Assembly (NCBI RefSeq): GCF_036370855.1
Contig: NC_088099.1
Coordinates: 147,951,517-148,015,516 of the forward strand
DNA from: Dromaius novaehollandiae
Lineage: Eukaryota; Chordata; Aves; Casuariiformes; Dromaiidae
Length of the DNA: 64,000 bases
Direction: 5' to 3'
Below the pieces are notes generated by a model. The model did no database searches and was not told the DNA's origin. It saw only the letters and a program-made list of their open reading frames with translations. The position numbers and the translations under genes are program-made. Of the stretch, positions 13,991 to 29,810 are shown piece after piece (position 1 is the stretch's first letter; each line of letters opens with the position of its first letter).

Positions 13991-16900
13991 GCATTGCTTG
14001 TGTGGATTGGCAGATCGACATTACTCGGATTCTGGGCAATTTACTTTGGAAGGCGATTTGGAGGGGAGGTCTGTGCTACACTGCAACAAGGAGAGACTTC
14101 CATGTGTAACAGGAAGCATCAAGATGACCATATGAAAAGATCTTTATGCTGAAATGCCCTCAGAACCTCCTGAAAAAATGCTGCCTGAAGCACACCGTCC
14201 TCTTGAAGTCCCTCTGAGGCAGTTTTTAGGATCCCACTGGGATGGGATGGAGCAACCATAGGTTCAAAGGCAACAACTGATCATCTAGAGAGATCATATT
14301 AAATCTCAAGAAACAGCATGTGTTTGTCAAGATCCAGCTTTGTGGTAGCGAAGGCTGCTAAATTTTCAAAATATTCAGTGCTAAATAGAGAAGGCTACGA
14401 GAAGTTTTAATGTCTTACATTAAGTTTGTCTTGAACTCTATTCAGCTCTGCCTGACTCTTTATGCAATATGGGACATATTGATAGGTGTCAGTTCTGTCT
14501 GGAGGGATGTACCAAAAATATATCAATCTTGGTACATTATGAGACTGAATTGAATATTAAATTGTTATTCTACATAGGCAACACATTGCCTAGGTTGACT
14601 CACACATACAAAAGGAAATGTCTGACTTAATTTCTGTGCTTTTCGTGTCATTTCTGTGCATTTCTGTCTTTTTAAGAAGAATCTGGTCTAGCTTCGTGTC
14701 AAGCTCGTTTCTTGTGAAACAGTGACACCCTATGGTTCAATTGTGGGAAAAGTATATACTTTCTCCTTACTCTATCTCAGATGTGATCTCTTTTTCTCTG
14801 TAACCTAGCAAAAACAGACCAAATTTTGGCACTGAAAAAAATTATTAATTAGATAGCCACAAACTATATTTCACATGTGCAATAAGCTTTATGTATATTT
14901 AGGATCATGAATGTCAGGGTATTGAAGTGTTTAATAACGGTGACATTTTATTTTTAGTTTCATGCTAATCAAAATACACTAGGACTATTTTTGGATATTT
15001 AGGTAATACTAATTTTAAAATGGATGTGCAAAGCGTTTTTTGTACTGAATGCTCCGACTTTTTTGGATTTCAGAAACAAAGTCACATCAGGCCCAGAAGC
15101 CAGCTCTTTCTTTCATAAGACCTTTCTGGACTTAATGCCATTGGAAATGCTTTGATTACTGTTGTTACCAGAAAATATTTGAAAGAACAGAATTTAATCA
15201 GAATACAATGGCGTATCTTCAAGGTAAGCTGAGAGCACTAGTAGTAGTAATCATTGAACAAAGAATGGTCATATTCATGAAGAAAAAAATTAAGGAAATT
15301 ATTCAGATACATTAAAAAGTAATTTCTTCACATGAAATCATTTTAAAATATATTACTTAGGTCATTAGGGAACTTTTGATGGTGCTGCACTGATAGAAAT
15401 AATATCTTCCGACAGAGGTTAAACAATTTAAGATAATGTACCAAAAAGTGATGCCAAGTGAGGACCTGGCAATAGTATCGAATACTATTTCCATAGGAGA
15501 AAAGATCCTTCCATTTCCTTCCATTTAGCATGAGCTTAATGTTGTATATTGGTGACATCCTTAAGAACATGTTTTAGAACTATTTTCTTTTCAGATTATG
15601 TTTCAAATGCATGTTTCAGAAACATAAAGATTATCTTTGCAATTTTCCACATATCTGATTCACACTCTGGAGTTTTTTTCCTAGATATTCTGTGTTATTT
15701 GCCTGTTTCGTTTCTCAAATGTAAAGTTGTTCCTTAATTATATTTAGTTTGTTTTTATTAAGATTCGCAGACATGCATAGTCAGGGGAATTGTTACATGA
15801 TAACAGCTCTCCAATCTCTGCTACAACTCTTGACCATTGCAGCAAAGCAAAGAGCAAATGTTCTCACATCTCCTGACTTCCCAAGTACAAAAGGCTGAGT
15901 GGATGGGTGACAATGATCCAGAATGAAGTTGGAAAGGAAAACAAACCCGTTTAGACAGACAGGTTGAAATGCATTTCTTCAGCTTAAATGATTTTCTCTA
16001 GGGCTTCAGTTTCAAGACTTTTTTCCCCTTCAATACAAATAATTTCCAAAAGCAAAAATGTGTTTATAGAAAGGAGGCATCTCAACTCAATGTCAGCACG
16101 GCAGAATTCAGACATCCCTGATGGAAGACATGAATGCCAAACCATAAGCTATAAAGAAAACATTGCTGCCAATGGATTATTTATAACCTTTCTTATCATT
16201 CAAAAGGTACACACTTGGATAGGCACTCTTTTCTATAAAAAGCCAAATAAATACGTAAATCCCCCTCCATGGAGTGGAGAGTGTTCACTGAGATTGCTAA
16301 TTTCAGAGACAAAAGAATATGCCATCTAGCATTTGCATGTATTTCATTATGTTTGACTGGCATATGGTGATCCATAAGCTTGCTGCTAATATAGTGTCTG
16401 TGTTTTTTAATTAAATTGATGTTCTTAAAAAAGGTACCTAGTCTCCTGAGTAAGGTATAATCTCTTCAATTTTGAATATTGCCTGGTCTCACACCAGCAC
16501 TGCAGTGGTCCTAAAATTGCTTCAGACTCTAGAAGTTGCTTCAGAATAATTTTTAAATATAGTCTTGGAAAATTATAGTAAAGGACAAAGCAAAACTATA
16601 ACCAGGGATTTCCCCAAAGAGAAATGAAACAAAGAACAGCACAAGCTATAATTCAAATTGTCAATTAGACTTTACTCAGAGGAGTTTGAAAATTAAGTTT
16701 TTAATTTCTATACACTCCTTCCACTAATCTGTTTGTGAACTTTAGATTGTCAGCTGAGAAACAAAAAGAGAGGAAAACTAGACTCTTTCGAACCAGAGAT
16801 TTATAACTCCCCCAGGTCACAGTGCTCATTATAAAGGGAATGAAGTGCTGGTTCTTGGGCAACAGAGCAAACATCTGCATCCTGCAACAAGCCAGGTGCT

Positions 16901-19900
16901 CTAAATCAGGGCAAAACCAAGGCAGCCCAAGCAGCAAAATCTGAGCATGTCCTCTGTCTCCCCAGCCTGCCTGGGTCCCTGCTATGATTGTGTCTGCAGC
17001 TGGAACGACCTCCCAGCCGAATAAGCACACCTGGAAACACTGATGGGCAGCAGCTGTCTAGCACCCACGGCTAAATTCCCAGCAGGCGTCAGGTGTTTGC
17101 CTGACTTTTCCTAGGGGAGCTGGATGCATGTACACTGTGCAAGCTTTAAAATGTCATTGTTAGTTTGTGTGTCAGTGAATAACATTTAGGTCTTGAATTG
17201 AAATGACAGGGGAAAGGAACATTCTGAAAGAGGTTCTGTTACTGGCAGAAATGCTCGCTAGATCTTTATTGTGGTTTTCTTTTCTGTAAATCTTTCCAGG
17301 ATGCCTGCTTATGAGTAGTAAAATTTTATCTCTACACTGCTGAAAACTGTGCACACCTATCACCATAAGCAATTTATCACTTCCCATATATTTTCTTTCC
17401 TAGATACTGCTTTGTCAAAGTACAGAATTGATTTTCACACATTTCATTAAAAAATTCTGCAAAATAGTGGTTTGTATGAACTGCTTATTTCCTCTTTTCT
17501 TCCAACTCTGCATTTGGTCATCAAATCTATACAGTGCCTACTTCTTGACTTCCAAACTGAAGACAAGCATTTAAGATGGCCAGTCATCCCTCAGGTAAAT
17601 ACCCAATTACACACAGGTTTGCATACGCATATAGATTTTTAATACCAGCCATGTATGTGCAGGAGTATGCACAGTCCTGCAGATATCCTCGTGAACAAAA
17701 GCTTTCACACTTGAATGTTTGCAAGTCAAAGGCAGAGCAAATGCCACCAAAGGCTGCTTTTATGAATGGGGATCATGTGGTTTTATTTTACTCCAAAGCT
17801 TTATGCCTCTGGGAGTTATGTTGCATTGCTTGAACAGTGCATTTTTGCTTTGATACATTTGCAGCTTGGTCCAGGAGCTGTGTATTAAACATTTACTTTT
17901 TTCCATGACATGAACAAAACACTGGTTTTGCTCTGTGTCACGGTCTGTAAATGCACAACAGGTATCTTCCAACTTCTACACAAAATCACCTTTTGTGTAA
18001 ATCAGATGTAACAAAGAACGTTCCCCATTTGGCTGGGTTTCCCCAGGCATGTCCTCCTTTCCCCCCATGCTGGATTTGAGGATGTACAATGTCCAAAAGC
18101 AACCAGAAATCCTGCATGGTGACATGTGACATAAGTCTGATTTCCCCGGTAGTTTACACACTGTGCAGATGACAGTGTAAATCCAATGAGCACTGGATCC
18201 ATCTGACTAACTGTGTGTGCACAGCTGCACAGCACATGCACAGTACATCAGACACACTGCGGATGGGATGCATTTCCAGTGCATGTGGAGACCATCTGGC
18301 TGGTGCAGGCATATGTATTTCTGTCCAGGAAACCCCTGTCACAGATATGGCAGTCCTAATCTAATCCAGGAGCAGATCTGGGAGCAAGTCCCAATCACTG
18401 CAGCTCTTCTGCTTTCTCTCTTAGGCATACCTTTGGATTTGCAGGTCAGATGTGTAATACCTGTCCATAGCACGCTGTAGAAAACTGTTAAATTTACATT
18501 TCCTTCTAATGTTGCTACTCAAGAGGTTTCCCTCCTTTTCATATTTTTAATGTCATAGTGACTTCAAGATTTATCTCTATACCATATTTCAAAGGTGTCT
18601 TTATGAAAGGAAATACATAATACATGTAGCTGCTAGAGACTAGATTTGACATCCCCAGGTGACTTTTCCAAATCTATGTTTCTAAACATTTGAGAGACAT
18701 CAAAAGCCAGAAAGCTAGGGAAAAACCTAATGCATTTACACAGACTGGGTCACTAACCTTGTATGGGAAAACAAAGATCAGTCATTAAGAATCAGTTACA
18801 TACAACATTTCTAGGAGAGCTTCACTGTGTATTGGCAAAGTCATTCTGAAACCCTTTGCCACACTGAAAGCCTCCTGTAAACAATTTGGCTTGCCTTGGA
18901 CCATTTCACTGAATTGCTTGATATAAACATAGAGTATTTCTTGCTTACTGTCACACAGTGCTCTGCAATTAGTCATCCACAAATCAGTGGTAAGAGTAAA
19001 CTGATGCTTTGCCAGTCTTTTCTGCTTCTCTGGTTTTGTGTTCACTGATGAGAAGAACCTGCTTGTTACGGATGGATGAGTTTTCCTCAGAGTTTTTGCT
19101 TTTTCTCAGGATGCTGTCTACAGAACAACATTGTCCTTTTAATATGACCTCAGTTCTGCCTTTCTATATGGCAAAAGAAGTTCAGATTTAACCTTTGACT
19201 ACATTTATATGTGACTTTCAGATGAGACATTTTTTCTCAAAGACTATTTAACCCTTCAGATGATAAAGCTGGCTTTCAGCTTTAAACTTACCTAGAAAAG
19301 AGATTTTCCAGAGTTATCACTGTCCATCAGCTTTTCTAGGAAATAAGAATCAATAGGGAGTGTGGCACTGTACCTAGATTTATGTCAGCTGGGCATCTTA
19401 TGAATTTCATTAAAAAAACACTGTATATACATACATACGAATATGCAATATATTCCAAGAAAATTTAAGCTATTTGCAGTAACCTAATGAGTATTAGAAC
19501 AGCTGATATTACAGTTATTACAATAGCATTGCCATAATCCATCCTACAAATTCAACATGGTTTAGAAGTTAGAGCTACTCAAGGAATCTTGACTCTGATC
19601 TTTATCTCCGTAAGTCACCTGCTTCTATTGCAACAGAGCATCTGATCGCTGTCAGGAAGTTAAAGCTCTGTGCTACAAAGTTGTGGATTTCCTTCTCAGC
19701 ACAGGAGATTTGAAAGCCCTAGTAATGTAATTTCAGTAGTAATGGTAATCTCAGTAGCTCCATATCTTTAGATTTTCACCATTAATAAAGTATTTGACCA
19801 ACAAAATGCACATTTTATGAAAAAGAAGGATCAGGTACAGCAGGAGATAAGACATTTTGATGACTATCTGATAGTACTGTTGGTGGATACATAAGCGTGG

Positions 19901-22765
19901 ACAGAAGATCAGATTGATGTTCTTTAAATTATCAACTATTGTTTTATGTAATTCATTTCTTTCCAAGAAAGATTATTATCTGGGAACACCTAGTTTAATC
20001 AGAAAGTATTTAAGACACGCAAGAATAGAATATAATGAAGACTTTTACATGAAAAAGAGACTTAACTTTTATGGTACTTCCTTCTGGATAGATTGATATG
20101 TACAGATAAAGGAAAATCTGTCTAAAGAGGTATTATTTACTAGAGCAGCAATGCAAAAGGCACTAGTCTTTTGGTACCCAGCAAGCAGTGCTTGTGGTCT
20201 CCCTGAAATCTCATGTTTTGCATTAGTCAAGTGTACACTTTTCTGAACTAGGTGCAAGGCCTACAAGCTGCATCATACCGGTCAAATCTGTGAGCAGTTT
20301 AGAGACAAAATTGTCCTTGCAATAGAGCTTGCTTACAGCAGAAAAGCTTCTAATTTACATCATCGCAAGTATGGCTAGCCATGCATCAGAATCTGCATCT
20401 GCATCTGGATGTGTACATGGCAGAACTTGTTTTGAGTGATTGAACAGAGGCCAAAGTAAGGTTTCCCATGATAATCTGGATTTTCCAGTTCTGTCAATAG
20501 CAGCAAGAACATCGCCATTTTTAATATCCCACATCCCTCATTTTAGCCATCATCTTGAGCTGTTTGAAAAAGCTGTACCTTCAGCAAGGGACAAGTCAGT
20601 AAGGACAACTGTCTTTCCATGGCCTCAGTGTGGCCTGATTGTTTCACTGCCACAGTCAGTGCTCTAAGAGGCCAAAAGCAAACACCGCGTGGGAAGACAA
20701 TGGAAACTGTAATCGTGCCTGTGTAAGAGAGCTCGGCTCTCTAGATCACTGCTGCTCATGACCTGCAGTTAGTCAGGCGCACACAAGGACCACTTCAGTG
20801 CTTTCTTCATTGTTGCTTCTAGCCCTTGCGTCACTGGCTCGGCTCCTCACTTAGAGAAAACAGCAGGGTCTACGCGCCGTGAGCACGATGAAAGTAACCC
20901 GAGGGAATGGAACCCAAGTATAAAGAACATGCTGTTTTACTTAGACACTTTTTCATAAAAATGAAAAAACTTAGAACAACATGTAAGCCTTCAATGCCTT
21001 GGATTAAAAACAGAACATTAGACAAGTATTTAATCAGTTTTGCTGTCCCTGGGGGTGTTAGTATTTGGCATTCTCCCCCTTTCCATTAAGAGCTGGTTCT
21101 CTCGTTCTTTAATTAAACTAGTCAGGAGATTTCTATGAATGCTTTCTGATACAAAATGCATTTTCTGCAAAACTGAACTTTATTGTGAGGAAATAATAAT
21201 ATTCCTTGAGGTTTTTCTTTTGGAGGTTTTTGACTGGGCAACATGGACTCCAAGGGAAACATTATAGCTGGTTAAAACACATCAAACCAGGTCGGTTTGA
21301 CTTTATGTTGTGGTCACAGGAGTCGTAGCAATGCGTCAGGGGAGTTTAGTTCGGATAGCCCATGCTCTATTTCTTCTTTTGAGAAAGCTTCCTTGACTGA
21401 ACCATAGCCATTCCTCACACTGAAACATCAGACAAGATCTAGCTAAGCTGGAGACCCCAAACGATCAAAGAAAATGGGAAAACAATGCATCTCAACTACA
21501 ATTCCCATGAAGAATCATAGGGGCTAATGGGGACAACATATTAGTTCAAGCCAACAAACCAAAATTAGACATTTCTATGGGAAATTTTAAGGCATTTAAC
21601 TTCAATCAAAGGAATTGAAATGATCTGCTGAAATGCATTTTAACTTGTTCCATAAGAAAGATTGTTATTGATTGTTTTTCTCCTCTTCTTTCAAAAGCAG
21701 AGAAAAATAATCCTTTAAGGTTGATGTTCTGCCTTTAAGCAAGGGGTGACAGCAGCCTGGCCTGATCCAGTAAGTCTTCTTCCAAACTGCTGAAGTTTAT
21801 GGCTAGAATGGACCATTAGATCTTTTATTCAGATCTCCTGCACATCACAGGGCACTATCTTTTATCCAAGCTTCACATACTGAGCCCAGTAATATGTGTG
21901 ACTAAAGGAAAACTTGTGTTGAGAAAAAGCTAGTCTTCCAGAAAAGCATTCGGGCTTGTTTAGGCAATGCCACTGTTTCTTTGTTATTTTATTGCAGCGG
22001 TTACTTGCCCTCACTGCTCAGAATATGTGTCATGTCTTCTTTTGACTTCAACGAGCTGCAGCTTCCAGCCATAACTCTTGTTATGCCCATCTCTGCTTGA
22101 TTAAAGATCCCTTCAGTATCCATCTTTTCTCTGAAATAAACACACTGAGCTTTAAGTTTGTAAAAGCAAAGTACTTTCTCCAGCCCTCAAATAATTACTC
22201 TTTTTCCTTCATTTTCTCTAGTTGTTCAACACCCTTTTGAAAAGCGGGATGTAGACCTATAATTCTTATATTAATCTTACCAGTGCTTACATGGGGTGAA
22301 AAGTAACTACTCATTTCCACTTATCACTGATCTGCTTGTATACCTGAGGACTGCATGAATCATTTGGCGTCAACATCACAGTGGTAAATTGTCATGAGCT
22401 TTAATGAATTCCCATGTCCTATGTCTCATGTTCCTTGCCTCCCGTTATAGTTACAGTCGCTTTCCATATACTTCATAAGCTCTACTAGGGCACTGTAGCT
22501 TTTTATAGAGCACTACAATTCTCTCTTGAAGAATTTACCGTACACGAATAAACCTAATATATTCTATGCTCCAAAAAGTAATCTGAACTTTGACTTCTTT
22601 TTCCATAATATATACAACTCTTGAGAGAAGGATTGTTATGAAGAAGTGCTGATGTGTCTGTTCTTTCCTGCCTCTCCTCCACAATGGTTATCTTGACAGA
22701 ACAAACCAAAAGCATAACAGCCAGAATGTGCTCAGATTAAAAAGTAGTAGAGATCGCTTTTCAGA

Positions 22766-22817
22766 TTTTTCCTTTTTTCCCCTTTTTTTTCTTTCCTTTT
22801 CTTTCCTTCTTATTCCT
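22766..22817. repeat. Pyrimidine-rich tract
   Basis: About 50 bases almost only of C and T on the plus strand. The opposite strand gives a meaningless lysine/glutamate-rich reading frame. Confidence 0.85.
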
Positions 22818-25800
22818 AGTAAGATTTTTCCTTTTTTAATTTCCACAGGATAACATAACATGTAGCCATGGTCCATTCTGGAAGAAGTGAGAGACACAGG
22901 AAAGGCTGTGAAGGCTTTCCAGAGGGAAGGACTTACAGGAAAGTAAAACAGAAGAGAGAGCTTGTAGAAAGAGAGAATGAAATAACAAGTGCAAAGGATT
23001 TAAGAACAGAGCAAGAGAATTAGATTGAGAAGACTAAGAAGAAAAAGGGATCTGTACAGCTGGTGCTACCTAGATTTGAGAAACCATTATGTATCTCCTC
23101 AGAAATAATTGTGTAATAGTCAGTCAAGGCGGAAGAGTGGAAAGCACAGGGGTTCTCGGTTTGGTTTTGTGGATTTAGGTAGGTATAGAAGAGAGCACTT
23201 TGTTTTCCTTCCAGATGGAGACAAAAATCTTGGTGCTTCAGAGGGCTTGAAGGCTAGTGAGAGGACCGGAATCCACCCTGGACTGACCCTTGAAGAGTAA
23301 GTGCCAGCAGTTAAGCTTGGAGAGTGGCTCTGCTCTGATAGTGGGCTGTAAAACTATGATGTCCTCTGCTTGCATCTCAGTGCTTTTCACAGCAATCCTG
23401 ACTGAGGGTACTAACGGCAAGGACTCTTTCCATGCATCTGTCAGCCTTAGCAACTCAATCTGTTTCTAAACCTCATTCCTTAAAGTCTCAGCCACAGCAA
23501 AGTCACCAACAAAATTGCCATAGATTTCAGTAAGTCTAAAATTTCACCAACTGTGTGTTTAATTGGCTTTGTAGTACCACCATCAATAAAAAATCTGTGA
23601 GCACATCCACTCTCTCAGCAGTTACACATGAAAAGAATCCAGCCCACTTCCATAGTCCTTGGTCCTGCATCTGACAGTGCTGGAAAACAGCATCAGGTTC
23701 TAGTTGTTAGTGGAGAACCAGGGACTGTGTATGCATTTTTGCATACCTGCTTTTCAGAGGGGAAAACACAAAGTCGATAGCAAGGCAATACTCATAATCA
23801 GCTAAAACTGAGACCCCTGAGCTTTCAGGAATCAGATTATTTGAAGGGCATGCAAATAAAAGAAGGACTGTTCTCATTTCTTTTCTGCCATGTGCATATA
23901 AGGAGCTCTTTCTTCACTTACTGTAGTTGGGAAGTAGCTCTCCAGAATTTATTAAAGCAGTTCTCTTTTGCATCAGCTGGGAATCAAACTGCTTTTATTT
24001 GCACTTTTTAATTTTAAAGGAGCAGTGTGCTCTTTGTACGTTGACTTCGTATGTGTGTGTGTGTGCACATCTATGTATGAAAGCTTAATGTAAGGCCCTA
24101 ATATACTGTCCATGGGATAATCATTTGAATAATCGGCCACAGAAGGAAAAAAAACCACTCTCTTCACTTCACTGAAATTACAGAAAAGCCTGACAAGGAG
24201 TAAATCCCAAAGCCATACTTGGCACTGGTTTGTGAATGCTGGCTCTGAGCTATCGAAGGACGGTACATCAGATAACCCGGAAGCCTAAGCCAAAACCTAA
24301 GAGTTAAAAGGTCAGGAAGGTAAGGAGAATCAGGACCGCTGCAAGCTTTATAAGTTAGTACAAGAATTTTAAAGCCATATGCTGCTTAACAGGCACCAGG
24401 GTAGAGGGAACGTGAGACTGGAGAAATATGATCTGTAGATCAAGTCCTAGTAACAATTCTGGCAGCAGCAACATTCAAAACCATCTGCAGCCAGTTTAGC
24501 AAACAATCTGGAACACCACCAGGAACAAATTAAAATAGTCAATCCTGGAAGTCATGAATGTAATGGTGTTTGCTTGAGAATATCTTGCAATATTCTCAAA
24601 AACATCAGAAGAATTTTTTTGCCCTCTCTTTCATGTGAAGACAAAAAGCTAAAAGGAGAGTCATATGGGTAAGCAGAGAGAAATGCATTTCAGCACTAGA
24701 GCTCCAAAGTAATCAAAATGCCACAGATTTCACTGGCAGTAATATTAATACAAGTCAGGAAGAGTGCTCGTGTACACTGCAGGGCCTCAGACCCAGATAT
24801 TCCACTACACTTTGCACCACATGTTGAGTGCAAGAGCTGGGAAGCAAGTGTGCTGAGAAATCCCACAGAGAGGGGTGTGGGTGAGAGAACTGGCTAGCAT
24901 ATGCAATGCTCTAACATACAGCAACTGAACCCTCACTACATGGATTTCGTTGTGCAGCACCTCCCAACAAGTGAAAAAAAATTGTGCGTGTGTGTAAGAG
25001 GTTAGGAGTTTAGGATGTGGTGCCAGCAGGAAATGGAAAGGGAGAGAGAAGTAGAAAACCAGACATTTGTAAAAACTGCAAGGAAACACACCTCCGTTAA
25101 TATTATCCAGCGAGGAGTACTGCCTTTGCAATTGCCTGGGATGGCAAATTGTCAAAGCGAAGAACATGACAGAGGTGTCTTCACAGAGGCCCACACACTG
25201 GACGCAGCACAGTCAGGGATCTCTGCTGTGGGCTAGATTAACTCTTTTGAGGGACTTCTGCCTGTAAAGTTTCACTCCAGACATGATACCGCTGTTCAAA
25301 AGAGGCAGCTCCTGCTCCAGCTGTTCTAGCGCAGTTTCCCCCGCCGCTCTGGCAGGGAGCGCAAAGCTCATCCTGCTTGCTGCTCCCTCCTGCCCTTCAT
25401 TTCACATGGGAAAAGAAGTAAAGGTTTCAGGTTGTGTGTTTCTTTGGGTTTTTTTAATCTAAAAGTAATTCAAGTTCGGTCCAAACTCCTAGCACATCAA
25501 ATTCTCACCGGTTTAACCTGAACACAAGGAGCTATAAGAGAGATCTCTCTACAAAGCAGTGTGACCCACCAGTACAGGTGGGAACACAAACCTACCATGT
25601 GGGCCAGGTTCTTGTTCAGACACACAGGATGGGAACAGACAAGTTTTTTTCAGTGTGTCTATGAAAAGGAACATTTGCATGATGTTAACTTTCTTTCTGA
25701 GCATCCAAGAGGAGAATGTAAGAACAAAAAATTTACTTCGGATTAATCCTACTCTTAGCTTTGTATTGTTTTCATCACTCCTCTCTCAGTCTTGTTACTC

Positions 25801-28181
25801 TGGAATTGACAGATATTAGAGCAAATTTTTGCCCAGTTTAATTGCACATATAAGCTCTATTTTCTTTTCCTTCCACAGGTACGATTGAACCCCTGATGCT
25901 CGTCCTGAGGAGGGGCAGCTTTTAACGGTTGCTGTTGAGTAGCAGAGCTGTGATGGAGCTGGCTCATTCCCAAGCCCTGCTGCTCCTTTACCTCAACCAG
26001 GGAGAGCATGTTAAGCTCACAACACAGTCAGTGCCAGTCTTGTACCCAGCTATAAGAGCCACCAGGTGGTTTTTTCATAGCTTTGGTCTCTCTGTGGCCA
26101 CTCATAATCTAGCCCTAAACCTGCAGTCAGAAAAAATAAAAAGAAAGAGTGCTTTCTCTCCAAGAAAGCATTTTCTGACACACTGGAGTAGAGGATGGGA
26201 AGGAAAGCAGGCGCCTACAAAACACTGTTTCAGTTTGTGCATCAAGACTTTTATTAGCAAAGCTGATGGCAAGCAGTACTCCGAACTGATAAAGTTCACA
26301 ATAAAAAAAACTTAAGAGACTATTCTCTGGCTTTTTAATCATCCATTCTAACTCACCCACAGTATGGATTTTAGAATTAAGTGCTTTAATAGCTGACTCA
26401 GCCGAATGCTTTTGACGATGGTTTTACTCAAATGAAGGACAAGCCGTGCCTGCAGCACTGGGAGGCTGGGGAGGAAGAGACAGCAGCCCCAGGAGCCGTG
26501 GCGCGGCTCACGGGGAGACGACCAGCCGCTCAGAAACACTCGTTCATCCTCATTTGTATCCTACCCTCCTCATTTCATGCCCAGACTTCAATATGTCCCC
26601 ATACCTCACGATAGCACAACTATTAGTGACAATATAACCCAGTACTTGCCGGAATCGACAGCACAGCAGCAGCCAAAACACCACGTCGCAGTTTACTCCC
26701 CCTGTCCCCTAGGGAGTAGGAGGGATGCGGTCAGAAGGGCCACCCAAGGTAGGGACCCAAACTTCGTCTACGTTTTACATGTCCAGTAAGTCTGTCTGGC
26801 TAAAGTAATACCCTGTATGATTACAAGGAAACCATAGATTCCTTTTAAGACCCTCAGAGCGAAGGCCTGTTGCTCATTAGATGCCTCAATTTGCCAAAAA
26901 TATCTGCCTCTGGAGATCTTAAAAAACTCCTATTTTTCTTGGCCACCTGTTTAGGGAATATAAGCACTTACTTTAGCAGGACAACACAGACGCACATTTG
27001 GCAGACAATGCCAGACCTGTTATGCCCCATCTTTTGCAAAAGATTGATTTCAGTATTAAAAAATGTATTATTCTATCTATTTTCATTTATATCTATTTTT
27101 CTTCAAAAATTGAAGGGCTTAATGGACCCCCAAAATGGAGTCAACTAAATAAATTTCTGCAAGCTCTTGGAGACAGGTACCATTTCTCATTCTTTCCGTA
27201 ATGCTCCCAACTCTCCATAATATCTAACAGGCTGCAGGAAACAAATATTTTTCCACAGCTGTTAAAACCCAAGCAAATGCATTAGAGAGATACAAACAAA
27301 GATAAAAATACTTAAGTACCTTTACTCAGCCTTTACTTTACTCATTATCATTGAATTGTTTTGCTCAGGCCAGAAAGATCTAAAACTTTGCAAAACGTTG
27401 AAATAAAACACAATATTTAGGGCAGATTCAGTGGAGGTTTTGTGAGGATGTACCACATCCTCATGAATAAGACATAAAATAAATTTTAAAGAAGAGGTGA
27501 AAATGTAGTTAGAGTTCTTACTGTTTGATGGAAAAGGAAGTCCTGCCTACAGATTTCAGCTTGAAAATGGCCAGCATAAAAACCAAATTCTTTTTCTCTC
27601 CCATTTTTAAAGGAAGAGGTGCCAGGAAAATGTACGTTGAGAAAGGATGAATTAACTCTGGGTATTGCCAAGGGGAAAATGGGTCATGCAAGGCAGGACT
27701 GTCTTGTCCTGCGAGGTGTGATGGTGGCAGGGGAGAGCCTCCCACGGCGCTGGGGAAGGACCAGGCACCGCAGTGCTGGGAGTGGCACGGGGGCCTGTCC
27801 AGCTTCCCAAGCGCTAGTATGTTATGCAAATTTGGAAGTGATTTTCCAATAGGCATACCCAATTACTTTATGTTCCTAGTTAGGGCCTACCATAAAAAAA
27901 ACCAGATGCCTTTTAGACATCAGTTGCCTCCTGACACAAAATTTTTTGAATTGGTTTATCCTCTATGAACCTCCCACTGCAAATAAGCAGAGGTTTGCTC
28001 ACACTTGGATCAAATTATCCTCTAGCTGCTGGGTGCTCCAAGGCAGATGTGCAGCCAAACAAGCCTCTGAGCTTCAGAAAGTTTTGCAGTTGTATTTCAC
28101 ATGAATCCACAAGATTACTGCATCTTCTACCAAAAATACAGGAAAACGAGCAACAAATTACAAATGTCATGCCTTCCCCCA

Positions 28182-28182
<1 letters not shown>

Positions 28183-28215
<33 letters not shown>

Positions 28216-28225
28216 TCACTCACTC
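28183..28225. repeat. Compound (CT)n(CA)n microsatellite
   Basis: A run of CT dinucleotides passes directly into a run of CA dinucleotides and then into CACT units. Confidence 0.97.
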
Positions 28226-29759
28226 TTCCTCACTATTCCTAAGAAATAACTGAGTTTCTCACAGTAGGAAATTCATGGAAAAATACAATTAAACCCAGAA
28301 ATATACAACCAGATGATTACAGCAGGTGCATTCTGTGTTCATAGAAACACTTCATGAATCTTGAATGAAACGCTGAGGATGAATGCAAAAATTATTCTTT
28401 ACTCTTTATTATTCTTTATCAGTAAAATTGCTTCAATGCTAAGAAACATTTATTGAAAGAATTTAAAATTATTATAAATAAGTAGTTATAAACTGATTGA
28501 TTAAAAAGTATCCTAATCATATGGTATTTTTAATGGATAAACTGTTCTACACTGTTTTCTAAAATTTTCCTAGATTACTGACCCTGAGATGGGGCAATTA
28601 TGATTTGAACTATTCAGCAACCTGCTATTTAGCAACACCATATGAAAACACTCTCTCTCTTGTGTACTGACATCCATCAAACACCATTGTGTCAGCATCA
28701 ATCATCTGGTAGAAGAAAAAATACTGTTATTGTAATAGCACAAGATCAATATCTCCTGCTTTGAAGATAAATCTCATTTCAATAAATGCCTTGCCTATGT
28801 GACAGCAAGAGGCTATTACTCTACAAAAATATTCTGTTTCATTCAGATTATCTCTTAATTAAAAGTTTTGCTATATTAAAAGTATGGTCAAGAAGGCAAT
28901 TTCTTATGTAAAGCTGAAGCTAACTAGCTCTCTGGTATAAAGGAGAGGAATACAGAAAAGGTGCTTTCCTCAGTTCCTGGTTCTAGGTACTAGCTCCTGC
29001 TTACAAGATTCTGCACACTTCCATTCTCAGTATTGACGGTTCACACTGGTAATTTAAAATGGCTATTAATAGGTTCTGACCTTTAATTATATCTCCCAAC
29101 TAGATCTGTTTTAAAAATAGATTTTCCATCTCAACCTAAATTTACTTCAATCTAAATTAAAACATTAAACCATTAAAACTAGGAAAAATTTCTGTTAAAA
29201 CAACTAAAATGATATCTCAAAAATTGCTTCAGACAAAATATCTTGTAATTAATTTGAAATATTTTGGGCAAGTTTAGAATCCTTACTGTTTTTAATAGAA
29301 AACAGAGACAGCTTGAAAGTAAAAAGTCATTTCAGAATCAGCAACAAGTTTATCAGTGCTTCAAGGAGCTCTTGGAAGAATATTCCTGAAAGAGGTTTCC
29401 ATTCCATTTTTTTCCCTAGAGGCCGTAAGGATTCCACTGAAAAATGAGGAGTTCCACCCTTTAGAGAGGGTGAAATCCCACCCAACACAAATCAATGGCA
29501 AAAACTCTATTGATTTGGATGGGGTAAGTATTAATTTCCACGAATATGAATTTCCATCCCTGTAGTCAGTTCCCTGGCAAACACTACCCAGATTAAAACC
29601 ATAACCTTTCTGATTTCTGTATAAAAGCTTTTTGTTATAAAATGCTCTCTATAGTATTATAGAGTGGAAATATTTTACATAAGAGTTGCCTTGATTAAAA
29701 CTTAAAATATAATTTTTTCCTCACAGTCCTTTCCTCCTTGGTAGGAAATCCATATAAGG

Positions 29760-29767
<8 letters not shown>

Positions 29768-29805
<38 letters not shown>
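29768..29805. repeat. (CA)19 microsatellite
   Basis: Nineteen uninterrupted CA units, preceded by four CT units. The perfect run suggests a length-variable locus. Confidence 0.98.

Positions 29806-29810
<5 letters not shown>

Noticed and set aside
22688..22897. Lysine-rich 69-codon protein on the minus strand
   Set aside because: It is a translation of the pyrimidine-rich tract, hence low complexity.
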